Below, one piece after another: positions 10,201 to 17,033 of a stretch of DNA of 64,000 bases. This DNA is from Roseitranquillus sp963776845 (GTDB taxonomy: Bacteria > Pseudomonadota > Alphaproteobacteria > Rhodobacterales > Rhodobacteraceae). The position numbers and the translations under genes were made by a program. The stretch spans positions 124,001 through 188,000 of the forward strand of contig CAVZOJ010000008.1 of assembly GCA_963776845.1 (NCBI GenBank), read 5' to 3'. The notes under the pieces are model-generated. The model worked only from the letters and a program-made list of their open reading frames with translations, did not search any database and was not told the origin of the DNA. Every line of letters begins with the position of its first letter. Position 1 is the first letter of the stretch.

Positions 10201-10925
10201 TCCGCGTCGCCGCCTTCGGCCTCGCCGCCTTCTGCGTCGCCGCCTTCGCTTTCGGCGTCGCTGCCGCCCTCACCGCCGGTCGAGTCGACCGAGATGCCTT
10301 CCTCGGCGTACGCTTCGCCGCCTTCGGCCTTGGCGTCCTGCTTGAAGTCCGATTCGTTCGAGACCTTCGCGTCCTCGAGGTAGTCATTGTCCTCGAGAGC
10401 GATCGATTGGGCGTTCACGAACGCCGAGTTGTTGCCAGCGCCGAACGTGTTGCCGGTGAGGATGTCACCCATGCCCATGTCGTGGCCAGGGTCATAGTCG
10501 GCATCGCCCTCAGCCATCACGATGTCATCGATCTCGCTGTGATCGAGATCGAAGTCGCCGAAATCATCGTCGGTTGGCAGCGTGTCGAGCGCAACGTCGA
10601 CGTCGACATCGACGTCGGTATCGCTGTCGCTGTTCGCATTGCTCGAACTGTTGCTCGAGCTGTCGGTGGAGCTGTCGCTGTCGCTATCGCTCGAGCTGTC
10701 GGAACCGCTTGTGCTGTCGCTTAAGCTCTCACTGTCGGCGTCGGACTTGCCTTCGGCCTTGGCGTCAGCCTCGCTGTCCGTTTCGCTCTCGCTCTTGTTC
10801 TTGTTCAGGTTGTCGTTCAGATTTCCGTTCAAGTTCCCGTTGAGAGACAGATCGCTCGTCTCGGGATCGACGTTCAGGGTCACATCCCCGACATCAAAGA
10901 TGAAATTCGGATGACGATTGGACAT
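7235..10925 (-). CDS. Giant acidic low-complexity protein, probable type I secreted cargo (one frameshift)
   Basis: The start ATG is at 10923-10925 with GAGGAAG 6-7 nt upstream. About 1230 residues are encoded if a +1 shift near 9213-9240 is corrected; without it the first frame stops at 9213. Order: a unique N-terminus (NRHPNFIFDVGDVTLNVDPE), Asn/Leu repeats (SLNGNLNGNLNDNLN), a Ser/Asp run, and a short folded-looking segment with DPGHDMGMGDILTGNTFG. A very long Glu/Asp/Gly/Ala region follows with loose units such as GGDSGDAEGEGE, then Gly-Thr repeats (TGTGTGTGTG) with inserts such as GMADNDATNTG, and an Ala-rich C-terminus ending MEIVMGANVLGNTVDMNVVGG. There is no Sec signal. Position directly upstream of the exporter genes suggests it is the cargo; its extreme acidity suggests a calcium-binding or matrix polymer. 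The cargo role is inference. Confidence 0.7.
7750..8790 (-). repeat. Gly-Thr coding repeats
   Basis: Runs of alternating Gly and Thr codons (visible on the plus strand as repeated ccggtg units) are separated by short acidic or Ala/Gly spacers such as SGAGAAGSGMADNDA. At least eight GT blocks of differing length are present. The pattern suggests expansion and contraction by slippage. Confidence 0.75.
8860..10330 (-). repeat. Glu/Asp/Gly/Ala coding repeats of the secreted protein
   Basis: Degenerate units of about 20-30 codons recur, built from GGDSGD or GGDGGEIDGDV followed by EVKAEAETDSDAEGE. In DNA they appear as hexamers of the type GAAGGC/GACTCG. The frameshift at 9213-9240 lies inside a GAAGGC run, a natural place for slippage or assembly error. 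Confidence 0.75.
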
Positions 10926-11472
10926 TGCTTCCTCACTTGAATCAGCAGACAGCCCTCCGCCAGTCATTTCCAAAGCGGAGATCGGCGCTCTGCCAGTTTC
11001 GTTGAACTTGCTATGGCGTGTCGCTTCTATCTGTCGGCAGCCACCTCCCCTCCGCTCGGCTTTGATCGGTGAGGCCTTGGGGGCTTGAAGTCGGCGCTTG
11101 CCGACAACAGCCCGCGTTCCAAGTCGCACCGATGTTGCGAGTGAAAAGGTCCCATCCGCCTGGCTCCGTGACTATCTGGACGATCGGGCTGCACCATCAG
11201 CCCGCCGCGCGAGTCATCCTCGCGGAGCAACTCTTGGTTGCGCATCATCTGAATGTGCTAGTTCATATATTGCGACGGGTGCGCGGTTTCGGCGCTGGGC
11301 CGACGGCGAAGGCGAGGTCAATCGATAGTTGTAAAATTAACGACTCGCATAAAATTTTGTCGGAATCGAACAATGCATCGGCTAAGCTATGAGGAGGGGT
11401 AGGTGTAGCCCGTTCGGGCTAGATTGATAGGATAAGAAACTTAAGAGTGTCATTTCTGTGGAGTGCCAGGTT
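10926..11472. promoter_or_regulatory. Divergent control region between the acidic-protein gene and the LuxR regulator
   Basis: A stretch of about 550 nt without a supported gene. Its right half (11310-11400) is clearly more AT-rich than the surroundings (for example gttgtaaaattaac and cataaaattttg), as expected for promoters. It also carries the palindrome at 11406-11421. Confidence 0.5.
11406..11421. promoter_or_regulatory. Palindrome upstream of luxR-type gene (operator candidate)
   Basis: TAGCCCG-TT-CGGGCTA is a perfect 7-bp inverted repeat 51 nt upstream of the preferred ATG (11473). It could be an operator for the LuxR-type protein or a leader hairpin. Confidence 0.45.
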
Positions 11473-12162
11473 ATGCGTGAGTTCAACAACATCACCGCCG
11501 TGTTTGGTGGTGAGCCTTCCCAGCCGCTCGTCGCCTTGCTGGGAACGTCGGTCCAATTCTCAAACCAGGTCGTGCGGGTCCTCAGGCTTGAGTTCGACGG
11601 GGTCGAGTTCGCGCGCGTTTGCGAGCTTCGCGCGCTGCTCGAAGTCGATGGACCTCCCAACGTGGTAATCGTCCACGAAACGGATCCGAAGCTGGAGGCC
11701 CGAATCGAAGAGGTGCGCGCTACGTTCCCCGGAGCCTTGCTTGCGGTGGCCTGCTCGGATGCGGCCGTCGTTCGGCAGCTCAAGCATTGCGATTTGGCGA
11801 TGCCTGTCAGCGCACTCAACATGAATGCGCAATTCGACGTCTGGTTTTCGGTGCTTCGGCTTTTGCTGAGCGGGCACGTCTATGTGCCGGCCGATACCAT
11901 GCGTGAGCTGCGCGAAGATTCCCGTCGATCTGCCGACATCCACCTAACGCCACGCGAGAAGGAGGTTCTGTCCCTTATCGCAGATGGAAGGCAGAACAAG
12001 GTGATCGCTGCGGAGCTGGGGCTCTCCGAGCACACCGTGAAGCTGCATACACACAACATCTATTCCAAGCTCAGGGTCTCGAACCGAACTGGCGCCACCA
12101 AATGGTACCTGTCGCAAGTGGGGAGCATCGGAAATGTCGGTTACGACGAGCACGCCAAGTAG
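11473..12162 (+). CDS. LuxR-family response-regulator-like transcription factor
   Basis: ATG 11473 is preferred over the upstream GTG 11458 because GGAG (11460-11463) sits 9 nt before it. The product is about 229 aa. The first ~165 residues look like a degenerate receiver domain: there is no clear DD..D..K phospho-site set, though VVIVHETDP may mark the usual beta-strand 3. Residues about 165-225 are a canonical LuxR/GerE helix-turn-helix (LTPREKEVLSLIADGRQNK then AAELGLSEHTVKLHTHNIYS). This resembles biofilm regulators of the CsgD/VpsT type, known to control matrix proteins. Transcribed away from the secretion locus, it is the obvious candidate regulator of the acidic protein (inference). 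Confidence 0.85.
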   Translation: MREFNNITAVFGGEPSQPLVALLGTSVQFSNQVVRVLRLEFDGVEFARVCELRALLEVDGPPNVVIVHETDPKLEARIEEVRATFPGALLAVACSDAAVVRQLKHCDLAMPVSALNMNAQFDVWFSVLRLLLSGHVYVPADTMRELREDSRRSADIHLTPREKEVLSLIADGRQNKVIAAELGLSEHTVKLHTHNIYSKLRVSNRTGATKWYLSQVGSIGNVGYDEHAK

Positions 12163-12646
12163 TTCCGAGACCTTCGATGGTTTCCTGCTCAAGGTCGGGA
12201 AGCTGAACTACGTCTGGACCAATACGGAAAGCCTGCTGATTCACTTCATCGCCGGCCTCGCCGGGTGCGACAAGGAAACGGCAGTCATCATCTTCCTGAC
12301 GCTCAACACCTCGCGGGCGCGGCTCGATCTCGTCGAACGTCTCGCAAAGCTCCCGCGCGTCGAGCCTGCAGAGCGGGAAACGATTCTTGAGTTAGCGCGG
12401 GAGATGAGCCGGCTATCGTCGCTGCGGAACCGCTATAATCACTGCATCTATGCGTTTGACCCCGAGAGCGGCAGTACACGAACCATCCTGATGCGCATCG
12501 CCGATCGGAAGAGGGATATCCGGGTCGGAGACGCCCATCAGATTGACGAAAAGGCGATTGCAGAGATCGACGAGACGCTCAGGAAGCTCTCGGATCTCAA
12601 TGCGCGATTCTGGGCCACCGCCCGGCGCCACGGCTATCCAATCTGA
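12134..12646 (+). CDS. Small helical protein with a HEPN-like RNxxxH motif
   Basis: A 170-aa protein whose start lies 29 nt inside the end of the LuxR gene, so translation is probably coupled. It appears mostly alpha-helical (ESLLIHFIAGLAGCDKETA; RARLDLVERLAKLP; EIDETLRKLSDLNARFWATA). R98-N99-R-Y-N-H103 exactly fits the RNxxxH motif of HEPN ribonuclease domains and lies after a long helix, as in those folds. Many HEPN proteins are RNases or nucleotide-transfer partners, but RNxxxH can occur by chance. No dedicated antitoxin is visible. It may instead be a conserved partner of the LuxR regulator. Confidence 0.5.
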   Translation: MSVTTSTPSSSETFDGFLLKVGKLNYVWTNTESLLIHFIAGLAGCDKETAVIIFLTLNTSRARLDLVERLAKLPRVEPAERETILELAREMSRLSSLRNRYNHCIYAFDPESGSTRTILMRIADRKRDIRVGDAHQIDEKAIAEIDETLRKLSDLNARFWATARRHGYPI

Positions 12647-12770
12647 TGGCCTCGAGGCCAAACTCTGCGCCGCGGCTTCCTCTCCCGGCGTTCTCGCCCT
12701 CGATCGCCTTCAGCCGCCGCATCTCCATGGTTGAGTAGCGGAGGATTTCAGGCTCATCATCCCCGTCATC

Positions 12771-12847
12771 CATGGAAGGGAGAGACAGGAATTTGAACCG
12801 TTGGTTGCGAGCCGTCGGCTCGCCGAATCCGCGGTGATCGGAGCATA
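12771..12847. repeat. 77-78-bp direct repeat, left copy, with tRNA-T-arm-like sequence
   Basis: Nearly identical to 14045-14122 (differences: catgg/catag near one end, one extra c in the middle, and agcata/agcgta at the other end). Read on the minus strand it contains GGTTCAAATTCCTGTCTCTCC, which resembles the T-arm and acceptor 3' end of a tRNA, but no complete cloverleaf can be built. The IS5 copy lies exactly between the two units. Confidence 0.75.
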
Positions 12848-12978
12848 GGAAGGTCTGATCAACGCGCGCCCTCGGCATTGCATCGGCGTCGGACGACCGG
12901 AACGCCGGGCGGCGCGGCAATTCGAGTCCGCTCGGGGTGCGGTTTGAGGCAGTTCGATGATTTAAGGCGGATTCCGCC

Positions 12979-13989
12979 TCAGGCCATCAACCGTCGTCGG
13001 ACCAGGAACAGGTTGCCGAGCCCGAAGAGCGAGAACAGTTGCGCCTCGTTCTTCGCCAGCCCGCGGTAGCGGGTCTTGCGGTAGCCGAACTGGCATTTCA
13101 TCACCCGGAACGGATGCTCGACCCTGGCCCGCAGGCTGGCGATGATCCGGTTGATGCGCTCGTCGATGGGGTGCAGCCTGCCGCCCTTGGGCGCCTTGCG
13201 CATCACGCCCCAGACCTTGCCCCGGGCGCGGAACGCCGCCTCGCGCTCGCCGCTGACATAGCCGTCGCCAGCGGTTGCTCGAACCGGTGGCGCAACCCCT
13301 GGCAACTCGCCGAACACCGCGTGCTCGTCGCCGTGCAACAGCTCGTCGAACTTCTGGCTGTCGTGCATCTTGGCGGTGCTGGTCTCCAGGGTGTGGACCA
13401 CGCCGCTGTCGATATCGACGCCGACATGCGCCTTCATGCCGAAGTACCAGGCATTTCCCTTCTTCGTGCTGGTCATCTCCGGATCGCGGGCGCCCTGCTT
13501 GTTCTTGGTCGAGCTGGGCGCATCGATCAGCGTCGCATCGACCAGCGTGCCCTCGCGCAACAGGATGCCCCGCTCGCGTAGATAGGCGTTCACCGCCTCG
13601 AAGATCGCACGGGTCAGCTCGTGCCGCTCCAGCAGATGGCGGAAGTTGAGGATCGTCGTCTCGTCCGGGATCGCGTCGTCGCCCAGTTCGAGCCCGGCGA
13701 ACCGGCGCATCGCGTCGCTGTCGTAGAGCGCCTCTTCGGCCGCCGGGTCGGACAGCGCGTACCACTGCTGCAGACAGTAGACCCGCAGCATCACCTCCAG
13801 CGGCATCGCCGGCCGCCCGCCCTTCGGTCCCGCCTTCGGGTAGTGCGGCTCGATCAGCGCCGTCAGACGCGCCCAGGGCACCACCGCCTCCATCTCGGCG
13901 AGAAACGCCTCGCGGCGGGTGCGCTTCTTCTTCGTCGCATAGGCCAACGACGCGAAGGTGGTCGGCTTCATTGCGGGCGGCTCCATCAA
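12979..13989 (-). CDS. IS5-family transposase carrying an in-frame 13-aa R44 insert
   Basis: A 336-aa DDE transposase. The N-terminal segment (RREAFLAEMEAVVPWARL) and DNA-binding region (PLEVMLRVYCLQQWYALSDP) are followed by the catalytic domain: TLVDATLIDAPSSTKNKQGA with the first Asp, KAHVGVDIDSGVVHT with the second, and the C-terminal YRKTRYRGLAKNEAQLFSLF. Compared with the paralogue at 25777-26565 (VWADKCYVSAEREAAF), this protein has ELPGVAPPVRATAGDG in place of about three residues (DKG), a net gain of 13 residues. The DNA for this stretch is the R44 repeat at 13262-13306. The ORF remains open, and intact ends plus a target duplication suggest the element may have moved with the insert inside. 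Confidence 0.88.
   Translation of the reverse strand: MMEPPAMKPTTFASLAYATKKKRTRREAFLAEMEAVVPWARLTALIEPHYPKAGPKGGRPAMPLEVMLRVYCLQQWYALSDPAAEEALYDSDAMRRFAGLELGDDAIPDETTILNFRHLLERHELTRAIFEAVNAYLRERGILLREGTLVDATLIDAPSSTKNKQGARDPEMTSTKKGNAWYFGMKAHVGVDIDSGVVHTLETSTAKMHDSQKFDELLHGDEHAVFGELPGVAPPVRATAGDGYVSGEREAAFRARGKVWGVMRKAPKGGRLHPIDERINRIIASLRARVEHPFRVMKCQFGYRKTRYRGLAKNEAQLFSLFGLGNLFLVRRRLMA
13262..13306 (-). repeat. R44 palindromic insert 1 (in IS5a transposase, in frame)
   Basis: 45 nt. In the family orientation (minus strand) it reads GTTGCCAGGG-GTTGCGCCAC-CGGTTCGAGC-AACCGCTGGC-GACGG. Possible stems are GGTTGC/GCAACC and GCCA-GGTT/AACC-TGGC. The 5-mer GTTGC occurs twice in the 5' half and its complement GCAAC once in the 3' half. 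Confidence 0.8.
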
Positions 13990-14044
13990 GGTCGCCGCCA
14001 GACTACCAGATCATCGCCCGCTGCCGAGGTTCTTCAGAGCTTCC

Positions 14045-14122
14045 CATAGAAGGGAGAGACAGGAATTTGAACCGTTGGTTGCGAGCCGTCGGCTCGCCGC
14101 AATCCGCGGTGATCGGAGCGTA
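14045..14122. repeat. 77-78-bp direct repeat, right copy
   Basis: Second unit of the pair described at 12771-12847, abutting the right end of IS5a. Before the IS5 insertion the two units would have been in tandem. Confidence 0.75.
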
Positions 14123-14526
14123 GACTCAGAAGCGCATCCGATCCTCCCGTCTCGGCCGCTTCGGCCTCTCCGGACCGGTCTTGAAGTACCGAACGGGCTG
14201 CGCTTGCTCATCCGAAGACCGCTCGGCGGCCGCCCGGCCTCGCTCGAAAAATGTTCCTCTGACACTGCCCCCGCACTGTAAGCGCCGCCTACGCCTCATT
14301 GATATGCGGCGTTCCGCCTTTGCGGGTGAGCGACGAGCCTCCTTCTGACGTTTTGGAAGGAGGGTGTCATGGCGGACGGTGGGGATGGGTTTCCGAAGTT
14401 CGACAAAATCGGGTGTGATCTGGTTCGATTGAGGTCGCCTGGCGGAGTCCCCAAGTTCGACAGTTAATCGCGTAAGTGATTGATACTGCGCGCACCGAAG
14501 GTGCGTTTGTGTGACTACACGCGGCT
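14123..14526. other. No supported gene (404 nt)
   Basis: This holds a hairpin-forming stretch (gatcggag near 14114 and ctccgatc-type arms to about 14150) and unremarkable sequence up to the IS1634-type element. No coding frame with motif or ribosome site was found. Confidence 0.4.
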
Positions 14527-16170
14527 TCAGGCCGGTTTTGGCAAGCTCAGTGCGTCGAAGAGTTCGAGTTGCTCCGGGGTGGTCGTGCTGGTTCCGTGAA
14601 AGGATCTCTCGCCGATATGGGCGGTGTGTTTCTGGATGCGCGCGAGCAGGTCGAGCGCGGTGCGCGGGCTGGCGCTGTGGCCTCGCGCCTTCAAGCGCAT
14701 CCGCACCACGCGGTAGAGCACGAGGGCCAGAAAGCAGATCATCGCGTGCGCCCGGATGCGCTCCGGCAGCCGGTGGTGAACCGGCGCGATCTCGATGTCG
14801 GACTTCAGGACGCGGAAGCCCCGCTCGATGTCGGCGAGGCTTCTGTATCGCGCGACGGCCTCGGCCGGCGCGATGTCCGAGGCATTGGTCAGAACCGCCA
14901 GCTTGCCGTCGAAGAGTTCGGCATCGCGGGTCGCCGCCTCGTCGATGGTGTAGCTGAACCTGTCGGCGTGCAGATCGGGCTTGATGAAGCGGGTCAGCTC
15001 CGCCTCGGCGACGGCGCGGGCGAAGCGACTGTAGGCGCCGCGATCGGAGGCACGGCGTCCGCGGGTCGTCTGCCCCTCGTCCTGGGCATCGAGCCTGGCC
15101 ACCAACCTGTCCGCCATCGCCTCCAGCTCGGCGATGCGCGCCCGGCGCCTGTGGGACTGCTCTTCGGCCCGCAGGGGATCATGCGCCACGATCAGCCGGT
15201 GACCGGCAAAGGTGCTTTCGGCCACGCCATCGCGAAAGGCGAGGTTCCGGAATGCATCGATCAGCTCGGCGTATCGACGCGCGGGAACGGCGAGGATGAA
15301 CTCCAGCTTGCGAGCGGAGCGCTCGGCGACCGACGTCAGCTCGGTGATGTTCTCGAGGCTGAGCAGCCCGCGATCGGCCACCAGCACCACCCGCTGGATC
15401 GGAAAGTGCGCGAGTACCTTCTCCAGCATCCCCTGCAAGGTCTTCGTCTCGGCGACGTTTCCGGGGTGGACCGTGTGCAGGAGCGGCAGACCTTCGGCGG
15501 TCTGCACCACGCCCAGGACGAACTGCCGGGCGATGCCGCCGCGCTCCTTGTTCATGCCGAAGGCGCGCAGGTCGTCGGCCACCTCGGCCTCGCCGTGGAT
15601 GCGCACCGTGGTCAGGTCGTAGAACACGATCGAGAGGTCGCGATCGACCAGGGGGCGGAACTGGCGGCTCAGCGCGGCCTCGACGGGATCGAGGTTGTCC
15701 ATCAGCGCGTCCATCGCGCGCAGGAGCTGCTGGTGTGTCGGGGTCTGCGGCATGCCCGGCATCGCGACCGTCTCCAGCCAGCGCAGGCAGCCCAGCTTCG
15801 ACTCCGGCGCGCAAAGCCGGTTGAACACCATCGCCCGGATCAGCGATTCTGCATCGAAGCCGCGCCGCGAGGAGCGCAGGGCCCGCTGCAAGGCCTTGTC
15901 GATCCCGAGGTCACGCCAGAGTTCGTGGAGCGCGAAGACGTCGCCGTAGCTGCGTCCGGGTTCGTGGACGACCTCGGACGCGGTGTTCTCAGCGCGGCCC
16001 ACGGCCCGGTTGAGGCCATTGATCAAGGGATCGAGCATCGAAGGGGTGAGCCTGTCGAGGCGCCCGAGGTTCGCGACCACGCGCACTCGGGACTGCCCAC
16101 GGTCGTTCCGGTAAGCCTCCACGAGCTGGAGATACTGTCGGCCGCCGGTCTTGGTGACGCGGGTATACAT
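14527..16170 (-). CDS. IS1634-family transposase
   Basis: A 547-aa intact DDE transposase of the IS1634 group. The N-terminus is MYTRVTKTGGRQYLQLVEAY, followed by a helical DNA-binding region. The catalytic domain has the first Asp in IVFYDLTTVRIHG, the second in VVLVADRGLLSLENI, and a C-terminal YRSLADIERGFRVLKSDIEI block with the Glu. The TNASDIAPAEAVARY motif and HHRLPERIRAHAMICFLAL tail are typical of the family. It carries no R44 insert, unlike most transposases nearby, so it may be a recent arrival. GTGTGACTAC occurs near both ends (about 14507 and 16227), but I could not define the inverted repeats. Confidence 0.9.
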   Translation of the reverse strand: MYTRVTKTGGRQYLQLVEAYRNDRGQSRVRVVANLGRLDRLTPSMLDPLINGLNRAVGRAENTASEVVHEPGRSYGDVFALHELWRDLGIDKALQRALRSSRRGFDAESLIRAMVFNRLCAPESKLGCLRWLETVAMPGMPQTPTHQQLLRAMDALMDNLDPVEAALSRQFRPLVDRDLSIVFYDLTTVRIHGEAEVADDLRAFGMNKERGGIARQFVLGVVQTAEGLPLLHTVHPGNVAETKTLQGMLEKVLAHFPIQRVVLVADRGLLSLENITELTSVAERSARKLEFILAVPARRYAELIDAFRNLAFRDGVAESTFAGHRLIVAHDPLRAEEQSHRRRARIAELEAMADRLVARLDAQDEGQTTRGRRASDRGAYSRFARAVAEAELTRFIKPDLHADRFSYTIDEAATRDAELFDGKLAVLTNASDIAPAEAVARYRSLADIERGFRVLKSDIEIAPVHHRLPERIRAHAMICFLALVLYRVVRMRLKARGHSASPRTALDLLARIQKHTAHIGERSFHGTSTTTPEQLELFDALSLPKPA

Positions 16171-16323
16171 TGTGTAGCGAAGCTACCAGCATCGTGCATC
16201 TTCTTTCAATGCTGATCGTCGACGTGGCGTGTGACTACTGGGGTCACCGATTTTCGGGTTGATCCCTTCGCCAAGTCATTGAAACTACGTCACCGGCCCA
16301 CGCCCACGACGATGAAATAGCTC

Positions 16324-16707
16324 GTGAAGTGTCGAACTCCGGGGCGCTGGCCGGAGGCGCTGAAGGCGCGGATCGTGGCGGAGAGTTTTCAGGCCGGTGC
16401 GCGGGTGGTGGATGTCGCGCGGCGGCATGAGCTTGCGCCGCATCAGCTTTCGACCTGGCGGCGTCAGGCGCGGCAGGGGCTTCTGGCGCTGCCGGCGGAG
16501 GCCATGGAAGGGCTGGCCGATAGCGCGCTCCCAGCCTTTGTGCCGGTGTCGGTGGAGGCCGACGCGGGTGCCCCGACCGGAGGCACGGACGGAGTTGAAG
16601 GTGTCGTTGGGATCGAGATCGGAGACGGACTGGTGTTGCGGGTTCCCGGCGACGTGTCGGCGGAGCGGGCGGCCGCCCTTGTGCGCGCGCTGCGCGGCGC
16701 GGCATGA
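16324..16707 (+). CDS. tnpA: IS66 TnpA (helix-turn-helix accessory protein)
   Basis: A 127-aa protein with an N-terminal HTH (WPEALKARIVAESFQ then DVARRHELAPHQLSTWRRQ). The C-terminal part, IEIGDGLVLRVPGDV then AAALVRALR, is the usual IS66 OrfA ending. Its stop overlaps the tnpB start at 16704 (ATGA), the normal coupling. The frame is intact. Confidence 0.85.
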   Translation: MKCRTPGRWPEALKARIVAESFQAGARVVDVARRHELAPHQLSTWRRQARQGLLALPAEAMEGLADSALPAFVPVSVEADAGAPTGGTDGVEGVVGIEIGDGLVLRVPGDVSAERAAALVRALRGAA

Positions 16708-17033
16708 TCGTCGCCGGTCAGCGTCTGCCGATCCTGGTCGCGACCCGGCCGGTGGACTTCCGCTGCGGCCATCAGGCGCTTGGGCTGATCGTGCAGAACG
16801 CGCTCCGGCTCGATCCGCATTCCGGCGTGACGGTAATCTTCAGGTCCAAGCGCGGCGACAGGTTGAAGATCCTGGTTTGGGACGATGAGCCATGTCGCGC
16901 CATTGGTCCGAGCGACAATGGCGAATGGGCTGGTGCTGGTCTACAAGGTGCTCGAGAAGGGCAGCTTCGCCTGGCCGAAGGTCCAGGACGGGATGATGCG
17001 GCTGTCGCGGGCGCAGTTCGAGGTGTTGTTCGA
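16704..17033 (+). pseudogene. tnpB: IS66 TnpB, 5' part (R44 insert, then split)
   Basis: It begins MIVAGQRLPILVATRPVDFR, the canonical IS66 OrfB start, and runs to LKILVWD. The R44 insert at 16885-16928 then shifts the frame. The family sequence resumes as GLVLVYKVLEKGSFAWPKVQ to RAQFEVLF and is cut at 17028-17033 by the serine-recombinase element. The missing end (GLDWRRVMPQRVLAPAAAG) is found at 19515-19575. Confidence 0.85.
16885..16928 (+). repeat. R44 palindromic insert 2 (in IS66 tnpB)
   Basis: 44 nt: ATGAGCCATG-TCGCGCCATT-GGTCCGAGCG-ACAATGGCGA-ATGG. The stem is CGCCATTG/CAATGGCG. It is flanked by TTTGGGACG and GCTGGTGCTGG; uninterrupted IS66 homologues are expected to have about 7 nt (GAACGGG, coding D-G-T-G) between those flanks. 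Confidence 0.8.

Larger units (their letters stand above)
12848..14044. mobile_element. IS5-family element, copy a, apparently complete
   Basis: Terminal inverted repeats are GGAAGGTCTGATCAACG (12848-12864) and, at the right end, the complement of GGAAGCTCTGAAGAACC (14028-14044), matching at 14 of 17 positions. The flanks are CATA on both sides (12844-12847 and 14045-14048), a 4-bp target duplication as expected for IS5. The element is 1197 bp and encodes one transposase on the minus strand with an R44 insert read in frame. Confidence 0.8.

Noticed and set aside
8300..10300. CRISPR-like regular repeats
   Set aside because: The repeats are coding hexamers and variable 20-30-codon units with no constant spacer or repeat length. 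No cas gene is present.
7770..10724. A 984-codon plus-strand frame opposite the acidic repeat protein
   Set aside because: It is the mirror of low-complexity codons (Pro/Val, Ala/Ser and Phe/Gly runs) and has no ribosome site. The minus-strand protein has a good start, RBS and unique ends.
14045..14170. A possible tRNA gene on the minus strand
   Set aside because: The T-arm and acceptor-like 3' part can be matched to a GGAGAG 5' end only over about 119 nt, too long, and no proper D-arm or anticodon arm forms.
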